Origin: an uncultured Bradyrhizobium sp.
Lineage (GTDB): Bacteria; Pseudomonadota; Alphaproteobacteria; Rhizobiales; Xanthobacteraceae
DNA length: 36,401 nucleotides
NCBI RefSeq assembly: GCF_936928535.1
Contig: NZ_CAKZHY010000008.1
Span: 1-36,401, forward strand
Reading direction: 5' to 3'
In this document: positions 24,522 through 33,603 of the stretch, piece after piece
Layout: each line of letters starts with the position of its first letter
How positions within the stretch are numbered: position 1 is the stretch's first letter
Position numbers and translations under genes: made by a program
Notes under the pieces: model-generated
Told to the model about the DNA's origin: nothing
The model's database searches: none
Seen by the model: only the letters and a program-made list of their open reading frames with translations

Positions 24522-24543
24522 GCAATGTTGCTTCCGAAATGAT

Positions 24544-24569
24544 AATGGCCGGGCTTGAGCCCGGCCATT
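24544..24569. terminator. Bidirectional hairpin terminator
   Basis: Arms aatggccgggct and agcccggccatt with a 2-base centre, between the convergent secreted-protein and deacetylase genes. Confidence 0.7.
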
Positions 24570-24594
24570 GCATTTTGTCGAAGCCTTAAGGCGT

Positions 24595-25662
24595 TCAGCG
24601 CTGCGAGACCGTCTGCACCACGCTCGAGACCGGGCGCGCATTCGTCGCACTGGACGACGTCGGCAGCTTCATCTCCTTGAGGACGGCTTCGTCATACTCG
24701 GGCAGCGATTCGAACGTCGTCTTCGCCTTGATCTGCACGACCTTGTAGCCGCCGGCCTTGAGGCGTGCGAGCAGCGTCGGCAGCGCTTCGCCGGTGCGCT
24801 TCTGGAAGTCGTGCATCAGGATGATGCCCTTGCCGAGCTTGTCGAGCTTGGTCATCACATTGCTGATGATCTTGTCTGGCGTGCTCTCCTTGCGGAAATC
24901 GAATGAGTCGAGGTCGGTCGAGAAGATCCCGACGTTGCGGCTGCCGAGATAGCTCACCAGTGCCGGATTCTGCGACAGCTGCGGGAAGCGGAAGAACGGC
25001 GAAGGATTGGTGCCGAGCGCCCATTTCACCGCGCTGAAGCCCTTCTCGATCTCGTCCTTGGCCTGCTGCTCCGTCATCTTCTTGCCGGCGAGATTGACGT
25101 GCGACCAGGTGTGCGTGCCCACCGTGTGGCCCTGGGCCAGAACCTGGCGCAGGATTTCCGGATGCCAGCTGGCGTGCTTGCCGACCGAGAAGAACAGGCC
25201 CTTGGTGCATTCATCGGCCAGCGCCTTCAGCACGGCCGGCGTGTTGTGCGGCCAGGGACTGTCGTCGAAGGTCAGCACGACCTCCTTGTCGGCGAGGAAA
25301 TCGAACTGCTTGTATTGTTCGAAGCCGAAGCCGGGACCGCCAGTGGTGTCGATCTCGACCACGCGCGAGACGCCGAGTGCGTTCGGATTGGTGCAAGTCG
25401 TGTCCTGAACCGGTGTCACCGCCGGTGCCGGCGCGGGAGCCGGTACTGCGGCAGGCGTGGCGGGCTTGCCCGCGATTGCCGCGGTGGTCTCGACGTCATC
25501 CTTGGCGGCAAGCTTGGCCTGCGCCGGCAGAGGATCGGCGGCACGGGCGGCTGTTGTCTTGGGGGCGCCCTGGTCGGCGCGCGCGGAATAAAAGTACCAA
25601 CCTCCGGCGATCACGATCGCCGCAACCACACTGGCCAGCATCAGGCCCAACGCATTACGCAT
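24595..25662 (-). CDS. Polysaccharide deacetylase (NodB-homology family)
   Basis: 355 residues from ATG 25662; a TTG at 25677 is less likely. An N-terminal membrane anchor (MRNALGLMLASVVAAIVIAGGWYF) is followed by an Ala/Pro-rich linker to about 110. The NodB-like domain has the TFDDSPWP metal/catalytic motif (usually TFDDGP) and HTWSH for zinc. Other blocks are SFDFRKESTPDKI and GKGIILMHDF. The substrate is probably a cell-wall or capsular polysaccharide, acting in the periplasm. The S in TFDDS replaces the usual G. It is a single gene, convergent with the small secreted-protein gene. Confidence 0.88.
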   Translation of the reverse strand: MRNALGLMLASVVAAIVIAGGWYFYSARADQGAPKTTAARAADPLPAQAKLAAKDDVETTAAIAGKPATPAAVPAPAPAPAVTPVQDTTCTNPNALGVSRVVEIDTTGGPGFGFEQYKQFDFLADKEVVLTFDDSPWPHNTPAVLKALADECTKGLFFSVGKHASWHPEILRQVLAQGHTVGTHTWSHVNLAGKKMTEQQAKDEIEKGFSAVKWALGTNPSPFFRFPQLSQNPALVSYLGSRNVGIFSTDLDSFDFRKESTPDKIISNVMTKLDKLGKGIILMHDFQKRTGEALPTLLARLKAGGYKVVQIKAKTTFESLPEYDEAVLKEMKLPTSSSATNARPVSSVVQTVSQR

Positions 25663-25916
25663 CGCTACTCTTTCCAATTACGCAACCAAACCGGCGGAAT
25701 TTCCCGCGTCGCGAGCCATTAATGCGAAGGAACAGTTAACGTGACACCAACACGACGGCGGTTGCGGAGGAATTTCAGGTGGGTGCGCCAAAGTGACTGA
25801 GGTCACAGAGGGATGGCCGCTCGTGACCGTCATCACAGTCGAAAGGTCTTTGCTGGAGCATGGTCATTCCCATCAACAACGGGCCCCGCTTTCCGCGGCG
25901 CCAATGGGAGCTGCAA

Positions 25917-26210
25917 ATGACCAAGTCGTTCACTGCTAAGATCCGCGACACCAGCCTGGCTCTGGGCTTTGCCGCGATCGTCTCGATCGTCTCGACGACC
26001 TCGAGCTTCGCCTTCACGGCCGAGGCGCAGCAGATGTGTACCGGCGACGCCTTCCGCCTCTGCTCGTCGGAGATCCCCAACATTCCGAAGATCACCGCGT
26101 GCATGATGAAGCATCGCTCGGATCTCAGTGCCGGCTGCCGTGCGGTGATGGACAAGGACCTCGCCAAGGGCGCCTCACACAAGGTTGCTGACGCCCAGGA
26201 CGGTCAGTAA
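25917..26210 (+). CDS. Secreted Cys-rich-repeat protein (paralogue 1)
   Basis: 97 residues from ATG 25917, GGGAG site 6 bases upstream. Signal-type N-terminus (hydrophobic to about 30, then SFAFTAEA). The mature part has four cysteines spaced C-x7-C-x12-C-x11-C (MCTGDAFRLCSSEIPNIPKI, then CMMKHRSDLSAGCRAVM), matching a cysteine-rich repeat. The exact function is unknown; disulfides in the periplasm are likely. Its neighbour at 26393-26608 shares the spacing and several residues (KHR..LS..C). Confidence 0.78.
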   Translation: MTKSFTAKIRDTSLALGFAAIVSIVSTTSSFAFTAEAQQMCTGDAFRLCSSEIPNIPKITACMMKHRSDLSAGCRAVMDKDLAKGASHKVADAQDGQ

Positions 26211-26213
26211 GCG

Positions 26214-26278
26214 CGCAGCGATAGCGATCGCTGCGTCGGTGAGCTCCCTCGCGATGTGCCCCGGCGCCATGCCGGGGC
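26214..26278. terminator. Two hairpins after the first Cys-rich gene
   Basis: Arms cgcagcgat / atcgctgcg (26214-26222, 26227-26235) and gccccggc / gccggggc (26258-26265, 26271-26278). Neither has a long T-run, so a terminator function is only likely. Confidence 0.45.
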
Positions 26279-26392
26279 CACGCGGTGGTACGAGTCAACC
26301 TGCAACGTCCGCCTCCCAACAAAGCCGTTGCGGCCTTGGGATCGTCGCACTAGCTTCGCCCGCATATCTCAAGGGTTAAGAGGCATTCGGCG

Positions 26393-26608
26393 ATGACCAG
26401 ATTTCTTTTCATCATTCCTTTGGTGCTGTGCGCATCGAGCGCCTCGGCGCAGCAGCAGCCCGGTCACGATGCCTGCGCGCGCGACGTCACACGCCATTGC
26501 CGCGCCGTGATGAGCAATGGCGACAGCGCCGTGCTCGCCTGCCTGAAAGAGCACCGTGCGCGCCTCAGCAAGGCCTGCGACAAGATGCTGACGGATCACG
26601 GTCAGTAG
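26393..26608 (+). CDS. Secreted Cys-rich-repeat protein (paralogue 2)
   Basis: 71 residues with a clear signal peptide (MTRFLFIIPLVLCASSASA). The mature part has CARDVTRHC, then CLKEHRARLSKACDKML, with spacing C-x7-C-x13-C-x11-C. This is nearly the same spacing as the gene upstream, and they share KxHRxxLSxxC, so the two are probably an ancient tandem duplication. Function unknown. Confidence 0.75.
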   Translation: MTRFLFIIPLVLCASSASAQQQPGHDACARDVTRHCRAVMSNGDSAVLACLKEHRARLSKACDKMLTDHGQ

Positions 26609-26628
26609 CGATCCGGACTAGCAAGCCG

Positions 26629-28323
26629 CTAGCGACTGATGGTGCTCCCCGCAGCGGACGCGACCACGGGCAGCACCTCGGTGGCCGCGCGATCCGGTGT
26701 CTCTTCCTTCCAGCGCACCGAGCCGAACGGTCGCTCCAGCATGCGGCGGATCCGCACCGGCTCGGGACCGACATGGAAGTCGATCGCCTGTTGATGCAGG
26801 GCGCGTTCGGACTGGGTCGAACGGTTGCGCTGGCGCAAATAATCGAACCAGGTCGGGCAGTGATAACGCTCGGTCCACAATTCCGGATCGGCAATGTCGC
26901 GCGCGATCGACCAGCCATAGGCGCCGTTGCGCTGCCGGGAGAGCTGCACGTCCTGCATCACGTTATGGAAGGCGCGCGCGTTCTCTTGGGCGACGCGGTA
27001 CTCGATCTCGACCACCAGTGGGCCGCTGCGTCCCGTGAGCGACAGCTTGACTTCAGGATCGGCCAGCACGTCGGCGTCCTCGTTGCGGGCGCCGACGCGC
27101 GGCATGGCAAGCCAGATCCCCAGCAGCGGTGAGACCAGCATCAGGCCGGCGGCCGTGAGCAGCGCGACCTCGACGCCGGCAGAGTCGGTGAGATGGCCCC
27201 AGCCCCAGGCGCCGATGGCGATGCCGCCCGATATCGAGGCCTGGAACGCGGCGAGCGAGCGACCGGCGACCCAGCGCGGCGCCGAGAGCTGCACGCCGAT
27301 GTTGAACAGCGCGACCGCGGCCATCCAGACCGCGCCGGCCAGCACCAGCGCGGCCGCGGTCAGCATCGCCTCGGTGCTCAAGGCGATCGCAGCCATCGCA
27401 AATGCCATCGAGATGGTGCAGGCACGGATCGCGGCTTCGCCGCTCATGCGCTTGCGCAGCTCGTGGATGTTGAGTGCGCCGACCACCGCGCCCATGCCGA
27501 ACGCACCCAGCATGATGCCGTAGGTCTGTGCACCGCCATGCAGCAGATCGCGCGCGACCAGCGGCATCAGCGCCATGATCGCGCCGCCGATCAGGCCCAT
27601 CACCAGCGTGCGCAACAGTACGATCTTGATCGGCGGCGAGTTGGTGATGTAGCGAAAGCCCGAGACCATGGCGCGGTTGAGCTTTTCGCGCGGCAGGCGC
27701 GACGGCTCGACCACGCGCCGCCATAACAACAGCACCACCAGCAGCGGCAAATAGAGGATCGCGTTGCAGGCGAACGCCGCGACCGCTCCGAGCGAGGCCA
27801 CGATAACGCCGCCGACCGCGGGGCCGAAGCTGCGCGCGATGTTGTAGCTGATGCCGTTCAGCGCCACCGCCGACGGCAGTGCGTCCGGCGGCACCTGCTC
27901 GCTGACTGAGGATTGCCAGGCCGGGCCGAACAGCGCATTGCCGCTGCCGACCACGAAGCAGAAGGCGAGCAGCGATTCCGGGGCGATGAGCTTGAGCCCG
28001 GCGAGGATCGTGAGCGCGGACGCACCAGTCAGGGCGATCATGAGTGCCACCAGCGTCACGATGCGGCGGTCGTACATGTCGGCGATGGCGCCGGCCGGCA
28101 TCGAGATCAGCATGATCGGCAGCATCAGGGCGGTCTGCACCAGCGCCACCTTGTCGGCGGAGGCCGCCATCTGCGTCATCGCCCAGGCCGCGCCCACGCC
28201 CTGGATCAGGAGGCCGAGATTGGAGAGCAGGCTGGCGAGCCAGATGCGCCGGAATACGGTGTACCGCAGGGGGGCGGTGATGCCGTCGGCGGAACGTCTC
28301 TGACGGTTCGTCTGCTCGGTCAT
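26629..28323 (-). CDS. MFS transporter (MFS_3 type) with C-terminal soluble extension
   Basis: 564 residues from ATG 28323. About twelve membrane helices (about 30-425), with the MFS signature loop GAIADMYDRRIV and VVGSGNALFGPAWQSSVSEQ, typical of MFS_3 / EntS-like exporters (DUF894 group). A cytosolic C-terminal region (about 450-564) contains LVVEIEYRVAQENARAFHNV and WTERYHCPTWFDYLRQRNRS, resembling an antibiotic-biosynthesis-monooxygenase fold. This fusion is known in the family. The exported substrate is unknown. The gene is divergent from the hydrolase and convergent with the second Cys-rich gene. Confidence 0.88.
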   Translation of the reverse strand: MTEQTNRQRRSADGITAPLRYTVFRRIWLASLLSNLGLLIQGVGAAWAMTQMAASADKVALVQTALMLPIMLISMPAGAIADMYDRRIVTLVALMIALTGASALTILAGLKLIAPESLLAFCFVVGSGNALFGPAWQSSVSEQVPPDALPSAVALNGISYNIARSFGPAVGGVIVASLGAVAAFACNAILYLPLLVVLLLWRRVVEPSRLPREKLNRAMVSGFRYITNSPPIKIVLLRTLVMGLIGGAIMALMPLVARDLLHGGAQTYGIMLGAFGMGAVVGALNIHELRKRMSGEAAIRACTISMAFAMAAIALSTEAMLTAAALVLAGAVWMAAVALFNIGVQLSAPRWVAGRSLAAFQASISGGIAIGAWGWGHLTDSAGVEVALLTAAGLMLVSPLLGIWLAMPRVGARNEDADVLADPEVKLSLTGRSGPLVVEIEYRVAQENARAFHNVMQDVQLSRQRNGAYGWSIARDIADPELWTERYHCPTWFDYLRQRNRSTQSERALHQQAIDFHVGPEPVRIRRMLERPFGSVRWKEETPDRAATEVLPVVASAAGSTISR

Positions 28324-28460
28324 ATACCCTTCCAAGTCGTCTGGCAGAAATGGCTTGAATAATTCCGGCAGATCCAGTGATGCCTGCGAAAGTCCTTCGC
28401 TGTCCAGTGGTTAGGCCGCTATAAGCGGTGCAAAGCCATGGTTTTGCCGGGGAGGATCGG

Positions 28461-29831
28461 ATGAGGCTGTCACGACGGACAATTCTGCAAGCTGCAGGTA
28501 GCCTGCCCTTCGCGGTTGCGAGCTTCCGCACGGGGGCACTCGCGCAGACGTCATCCACGGCTGGCAGTTCCGAGGCGCCGCCGATCCTGTTCGTGCACGG
28601 CAATGGCGACTACGACGCGCTCTGGATGACGACGCTGTGGCGGATGGAATCCAACGGCATCGCGCGCGAGCGCATGATGGCCATCAATTTTACCAACCCC
28701 AGTGCGCGCGCCGACGATGCGGTCGAGCAGCCCAACCGGTCTTCGACCGAGGAGCAGCGCCGCGAGCTTGCCGCGGCCATCGCCGAACTGAAACGCCGCA
28801 CCGGCGCGCCGCGCGTGGCGCTGGTCGGCAATTCGCGTGGCGGCAACTCGATCCGCAACGTCATCAAGAATGGCGGCGCTGGCGATGTCAGTCACGCGGT
28901 GCTGTGCGGCACCCCCAATCACGGCGTGTTCGCGCTCGACGCCCTGCTCGGCAGCGAGTTCAACGGACGCGGGGCCTTCCTGCGCGGCTTGAACGAGGGT
29001 GACAGCGAGGTGACGCCTGGCGTCGCCTTCCTCACCTTGCGCAGCGACGGCATGGACAAATATGCGCAGCCCGACGGCCGCTTCATGGGCAAGCCGGGCG
29101 TGCCGACCAACGTCACCGCCGAGGGGCCCGAGCTGAAGGGCGCGACCAATCTCGTGCTCGGCACGATCGATCATCGCGAGACGGCGTATCACCCGCGGGC
29201 GTTCCGCGAGATCTACAAATTCATCGCCGGCCGTGAGCCCGCGCGTATCGCGATCACGCCGGAGCGGGCGGTCCATATCGGTGGACTGGTCACGGGCACC
29301 GCGGATGGCGTGCCGACCAATCGCCCCGTGGCCGGCGCAGTGGTCGAGATCAACCATGTCGATCGCGAGAGCGGCGAGCGCCGGGGCGATATGGCGTATC
29401 GCTTCACGACGGGCGCCGACGGTCGCTGGGGACCGGCGGAGGTCGATCCCACCTCGCCGCTCGAGATCGTCCTGACCTCGCCGGATGCCCCGATCACGCA
29501 CTTCTACCGCTCGCCCTTCCCGCGTTCCTCCGATGTCGTGCATTTGCGCGCCGCGCGAGCCTTCCTTCCGGCAGAAAAGGATGCCGGCGCGGTCGTGATC
29601 ATGACGCGCCCGCGCGGCTATTTCGGGCTGCCGCGCGACACCGTCCTGCTCGACGGCCGCGAGCCCGCCGATGTCACGCCGGGTGTGCCCACGGATGCGA
29701 CAGCAACCCTGCGGCTTCCGGCCAGCGAGGTCGGACGTAACGTCGTGACGCAATTCAATGAAGAGCGACTTGTGGCGCGCGCCTGGCCGGCCTCCGAGAA
29801 CAGGATTGCGGTTGCCGAGCTGACCTACTAG
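28461..29831 (+). CDS. Tat-exported alpha/beta hydrolase
   Basis: 456 residues from ATG 28461 (GGGGAGG site). Twin-arginine signal SRRTILQAAG with a hydrophobic stretch, cleavage likely near ALA-QT. The alpha/beta-hydrolase domain has FVHGNGDYDALW (oxyanion region) and the nucleophile elbow GNSRG with Ser125, with a likely catalytic His in the GTIDHRETAYHP block. The C-terminal part is a beta-rich accessory region. Probably a periplasmic esterase, lipase or depolymerase; the substrate is unknown. It is followed after 35 bases by a P450 on the same strand, so joint expression is possible. Confidence 0.85.
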   Translation: MRLSRRTILQAAGSLPFAVASFRTGALAQTSSTAGSSEAPPILFVHGNGDYDALWMTTLWRMESNGIARERMMAINFTNPSARADDAVEQPNRSSTEEQRRELAAAIAELKRRTGAPRVALVGNSRGGNSIRNVIKNGGAGDVSHAVLCGTPNHGVFALDALLGSEFNGRGAFLRGLNEGDSEVTPGVAFLTLRSDGMDKYAQPDGRFMGKPGVPTNVTAEGPELKGATNLVLGTIDHRETAYHPRAFREIYKFIAGREPARIAITPERAVHIGGLVTGTADGVPTNRPVAGAVVEINHVDRESGERRGDMAYRFTTGADGRWGPAEVDPTSPLEIVLTSPDAPITHFYRSPFPRSSDVVHLRAARAFLPAEKDAGAVVIMTRPRGYFGLPRDTVLLDGREPADVTPGVPTDATATLRLPASEVGRNVVTQFNEERLVARAWPASENRIAVAELTY

Positions 29832-29866
29832 CTATTTGCTTGCGTGAGGTCTCACGGGAGAGAGCC

Positions 29867-31234
29867 ATGAACATCGCCAGCGTGCGCAGGCCCATCATTC
29901 CGCCGACCCCGCCCCGCGCGCCGAACAATCTGTCGTTCTTCGGCCGGCTCGCGGTGATCAAGCAGAACATGATCGCGACCTGGGGGCAGCGCGCCTATGA
30001 GGAAGAGGTCATCCAGGGTCGCTTCTTCCTGCACAAGAGCTTCATCCTGAACCAGCCGGACGCGATCCGGCACGTCCTGCTCAGCAACTACCAGAATTAC
30101 ACGCGAACGCCGGCGGGCATCCGCATGCTACGGCCCGTGCTCGGCGAGGGACTCCTGCTCGCCGAAGGCCACGCCTGGACATTTCAGCGGCGCACGCTGT
30201 CACCGGCCTTCACGCCGCGTGCCACCGCCAATCTCGTGCCGCACATGACGGCGGTGCTCGACGAGACTATCGCGAAGCTGGATGCGCGCACCAGCGAGCC
30301 GATCGATCTGCGCGAGATCATGCAGCGCATGACGCTAGAGATTGCCGGGCGTACGATGTTCTCGTTCGGGATGGACCAGCACGGTCCGACCTTGCGCAAC
30401 TTCGTGATGGAATATGGCGAGCGGCTGGGGCGGCCCCATTTCCTCGACATGGTGCTGCCGGTGTCATGGCCGACGCCGATGGATAAGGCCCGCGCCCGCT
30501 TTCGCAAGCGCTGGACGGACTTCGTCGCGATGCTGATCGCAGAGCGGCGGGCCGCGGGCAAGAAGGACGGGGCGCCGCCACGCGATCTGTTCGACCTGAT
30601 GGACGAAGCGCGTGATCCCGAAACGGGCAAGGGCTTCTCGGACGCGCAACTCGTCGACGAAGTCGCGACCATGATTCTCGCGGGACACGAGACCACCGCA
30701 ACCGCGCTGTTCTGGGCGCTCTATCTGCTCGCGCTCGATCCCGAGACGCAGGAAGAGGTCGCCTCCGAGACGCGGGGCGAGCATCTCGACAGCATGGCCG
30801 ACATCGATCGCCAGAAATTCACTCGCGCCGTGATCGACGAGATCATGCGGCTCTATCCGCCGGCCTTCCTGATCGCCCGCGCCGCGCGCGACAAGGACAT
30901 CGTGGCCGGAGCCGAGGTCAGCAAGGGCGACATCATCATGATCGCGCCTTGGCTGCTGCACCGGCACGAGAAGCTGTGGGATCAGCCGAACGCATTCATC
31001 CCGAAACGCTTCATGTCGAAGGAGCCACCCGATCGCTTCGCCTATCTGCCGTTCGGTGCCGGCCCGCGCGTCTGCATCGGTGCACCGTTCGCGCAAGCCG
31101 AATCCGTGCTGGCGCTGGCGCGGCTGATCGGGGCGTTCCGCGTCGAGCTCGTGGACGCAGCGCCCGTCATCCCGTTTGGAGTCGTCACGACCCAGCCGGA
31201 CCACTCACCCATGTTCCGTATCACGCGCCGGTGA
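29867..31234 (+). CDS. Cytochrome P450
   Basis: 455 residues from ATG 29867 (GGGAGAG site). Haem monooxygenase with all P450 marks: the C-helix block GHAWTFQRRTLSPAF, I-helix AGHETT at 272-277, ExxR (Glu325, Arg328), and the haem-binding loop FGAGPRVCIG with Cys403. Sequence class resembles the bacterial CYP102/CYP4-like fatty-acid group rather than CYP101, but the substrate cannot be told. No reductase domain is fused and no ferredoxin gene is adjacent. The start of 29840 is a TTG and not favoured. Confidence 0.93.
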   Translation: MNIASVRRPIIPPTPPRAPNNLSFFGRLAVIKQNMIATWGQRAYEEEVIQGRFFLHKSFILNQPDAIRHVLLSNYQNYTRTPAGIRMLRPVLGEGLLLAEGHAWTFQRRTLSPAFTPRATANLVPHMTAVLDETIAKLDARTSEPIDLREIMQRMTLEIAGRTMFSFGMDQHGPTLRNFVMEYGERLGRPHFLDMVLPVSWPTPMDKARARFRKRWTDFVAMLIAERRAAGKKDGAPPRDLFDLMDEARDPETGKGFSDAQLVDEVATMILAGHETTATALFWALYLLALDPETQEEVASETRGEHLDSMADIDRQKFTRAVIDEIMRLYPPAFLIARAARDKDIVAGAEVSKGDIIMIAPWLLHRHEKLWDQPNAFIPKRFMSKEPPDRFAYLPFGAGPRVCIGAPFAQAESVLALARLIGAFRVELVDAAPVIPFGVVTTQPDHSPMFRITRR

Positions 31235-31284
31235 CAGGCCTTGGTCTGGCGGCCGGCGTGATCCACCCCAAATAGAGTTGCGCC

Positions 31285-32694
31285 ATGAGCAACATCCAGG
31301 CCCAGATTTCCGTACTGAAGCAGACCGCCGACCCCGCCGTCGTCGAGGCTATCGGGCAACTGATCGCCAGCGGTCACGATCGCGACCTCAACCGCATCAA
31401 CGCACTGGATTTTGCCGATCGTACCGGGCTCGATCAGGAGAAGGTCATTTCCGGATTCCTGCATGCCTCGCGGCTTGGCCTGTTCGACATCGGCTGGAAC
31501 GTGCTGTGTCCCGGCTGCGGAGGGGTTTTGGGTGCGCACACGACGCTAAAATCACTGAAGCACGAAGACTACAATTGTGCGCTCTGCGCGGCCGGATACG
31601 AGGCGTCCGTCGATGAGATGGTTGAGGTGGCTTTCACCGTCAGCCCGCAGGTTCGCCGCATCGGTGCTCACGATCCCGATACGCTGCCGATGTGGGAATA
31701 TACGCGGCAGATGTTCTGGAGCTCCGGGGTCGACATCAACGAAGAGGCCTTTTCGCGCCTGATCGACGAAGTGACGCTGGAAGCGCTGGAATTGCCCGCA
31801 GGCGAAAAGGCGATCCTGTCGCTGAACCTGCCGAGCCAGTTCGTCATCGTGTTCGAGCCGGTCACCCATTCCGCCCATTTCCTGGATGTCCAGGGCGAGC
31901 CGACGAGCGAACGCCAACAGCTTTCGATCATGTTCAACAAGCTGGAGGCGCCGACGGGGACCACCGTGATGCGTCCCGGGCCGTTGCGTCTCACACTCGA
32001 GAATCAATCGGGCGGCCGCGTGCTGCCCTCGGTCTGGATTGCCGCCGACGCGCTGCACGAGATCATCGGCAAGCGCAAGCCGATCCTGACCGCCAAGAGG
32101 ATGTTGTCGAACCAGACCTTCCGCGACGTCTTCAAGGCCGACAATCTCAATGTCGATCAGCGATTGAAGATCACGTCGCTGACTTTCCTGTTCACGGACC
32201 TCAAGGGTTCGACGGCGCTGTACGAGCGGGTCGGCGACCTCAACGCCTTCGATCTGGTGCGCGCGCATTTTCGGGCAGTGCTTGATATCATCGCCGCCGA
32301 GAAAGGCGCCGTCGTGAAGACGATCGGCGATGCCGTCATGGCGACCTTCGTCAGGCCCGAGCACGCGATTGCGGCGGGGCTGCGCATGCGCGCGGCCATG
32401 GATGATTTGAACAAGCAGCGTGGCGCCAACGATCTCATTCTCAAGATCGGCATCCATGAAGGCCCGTGCCTCGCGGTGATGCTCAACGAGCGGCAGGATT
32501 ATTTCGGCCAGACCGTCAACATTGCCGCGCGCGTGCAGAGCCTGTCGACCGCGCAGGAGATCCACATCACCGGCCCGGTGCTGGATGCGCCGGCGGTTGC
32601 CGAGATCCTTCAGCGGCGCGAGATCAAGCCGATCCAGAAGCAGGCGGCCCTGCGCGGCATCGCCGACAAGATGGTGGTGTACGAGATACCGTAG
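31285..32694 (+). CDS. Class III adenylate cyclase with zinc-ribbon N-terminal region
   Basis: 469 residues. The N-terminal region (DUF5939-like, about 1-285) contains a zinc ribbon, CPGC (75, 78) and CALC (98, 101). The cyclase domain (about 298-469) has Asp305 in FTDLKGST and Asp349 in KTIGDAV for metals, Lys345, and VNIAAR with Asn412/Arg416. The adenine-specifying Asp, in DYFGQTVN, fits adenylate cyclase (Asp405). A second cyclase of different architecture lies in the window at 3319-4410. The zinc ribbon may sense metal or redox state. Cytosolic by sequence. Confidence 0.88.
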   Translation: MSNIQAQISVLKQTADPAVVEAIGQLIASGHDRDLNRINALDFADRTGLDQEKVISGFLHASRLGLFDIGWNVLCPGCGGVLGAHTTLKSLKHEDYNCALCAAGYEASVDEMVEVAFTVSPQVRRIGAHDPDTLPMWEYTRQMFWSSGVDINEEAFSRLIDEVTLEALELPAGEKAILSLNLPSQFVIVFEPVTHSAHFLDVQGEPTSERQQLSIMFNKLEAPTGTTVMRPGPLRLTLENQSGGRVLPSVWIAADALHEIIGKRKPILTAKRMLSNQTFRDVFKADNLNVDQRLKITSLTFLFTDLKGSTALYERVGDLNAFDLVRAHFRAVLDIIAAEKGAVVKTIGDAVMATFVRPEHAIAAGLRMRAAMDDLNKQRGANDLILKIGIHEGPCLAVMLNERQDYFGQTVNIAARVQSLSTAQEIHITGPVLDAPAVAEILQRREIKPIQKQAALRGIADKMVVYEIP

Positions 32695-32703
32695 GTGTCA
32701 TTC

Positions 32704-32744
32704 GTCATTCCGGGTTCGATGCTGGCGCATCGCCCTGGAATGAC
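32704..32744. repeat. Palindromic intergenic repeat
   Basis: Arms gtcattccgggttcgatgc and gcatcgccctggaatgac form an imperfect inverted repeat, a second common intergenic palindrome type. Confidence 0.65.
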
Positions 32745-32874
32745 AGCGAACAGATTGCCGAAACGTAATGCAGCGCGCGGAACTGACGCACGTTGCGCCG
32801 GTTGAGTTTCCCGCTCATATAACGCTGGTAGCGGCCGCTCTTCCCCGCGGCGTCATCGAATTCGGTAGGACCTT

Positions 32875-33363
32875 ATGCTCGACGGCCTGCGTCAATTCAT
32901 CGCCGACATTGTTGCCCCCCAAGCCCAGGACCGCGCCTTCGGCGACAGCGACTACCGGCTGGCGGCGACCGCGCTGCTGGTCCATGTGGTCTCGCTGGAC
33001 GGCCAGCCGACGCAGGCCGAGCAGCGCAAGCTGCACGGTCTGATCGAAAGCCATTTCAAGCTGGACCGCGGCACTGCGGACCGGCTGATCGCGGATGCCA
33101 CCCAGGTCGAGGGCGAGGCGGTCGACCTCTACCACTTCACCAGCGTGATCATGCGCTCGCTCGATGAAGCAGGCCGCAAGCGCATCGTCCAGATGATGTG
33201 GGAGCTGGTCTATGCCGACGGCCAGGTCACCGAGTTCGAGGACAATGTCGTCTGGCGCGCCTCCGACCTGCTCGGGATTTCGCAGCGCGACCGGATCGAC
33301 CTGAAACACGCGGTCGCAGAGCGTGCTGGCGGTGAGGTCAAGGACGGCGCGCTTGGCGGCTAG
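32875..33363 (+). CDS. TerB-like (tellurite resistance TerB family) protein
   Basis: 162 residues, AGGA site 4 bases before ATG. All-helical TerB fold with paired metal-binding-type turns: VVSLDGQPTQAEQRKLHGLI and ELVYADGQVTEFEDNVVWRA, the usual D-G...E repeat. TerB domains occur in stress and membrane-associated systems and bind divalent metal. No ter partner genes are near, so the family link is to the fold, not to tellurite resistance. Confidence 0.85.
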   Translation: MLDGLRQFIADIVAPQAQDRAFGDSDYRLAATALLVHVVSLDGQPTQAEQRKLHGLIESHFKLDRGTADRLIADATQVEGEAVDLYHFTSVIMRSLDEAGRKRIVQMMWELVYADGQVTEFEDNVVWRASDLLGISQRDRIDLKHAVAERAGGEVKDGALGG

Positions 33364-33603
33364 GCCGTGGGCGTGAGCATCATTTCCGGTTGCGCGGCGG
33401 ACATGACGAAACTTTAATGTAGCATCTCGCTGCGCCGGTTCCCGATCGCCCTGTAATTTCGAGAGTTTTTTCGCCTTCCTGTTGTGCGCTCAGGCCGCCA
33501 TGCAGCCCGCGCCGCTTGCCTGCCGCGCGCGGCCTATGCTCCAGTTCCGCTGTTTCGGGGCAAAAACGTCAATTCAAGAGACTGAGATCAAGAGACTTGG
33601 ATC

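Noticed and set aside
28551..29753. 400-residue minus-strand frame over the Tat hydrolase
   Set aside because: Antisense shadow; the plus strand has a Tat signal and a GNSRG motif.
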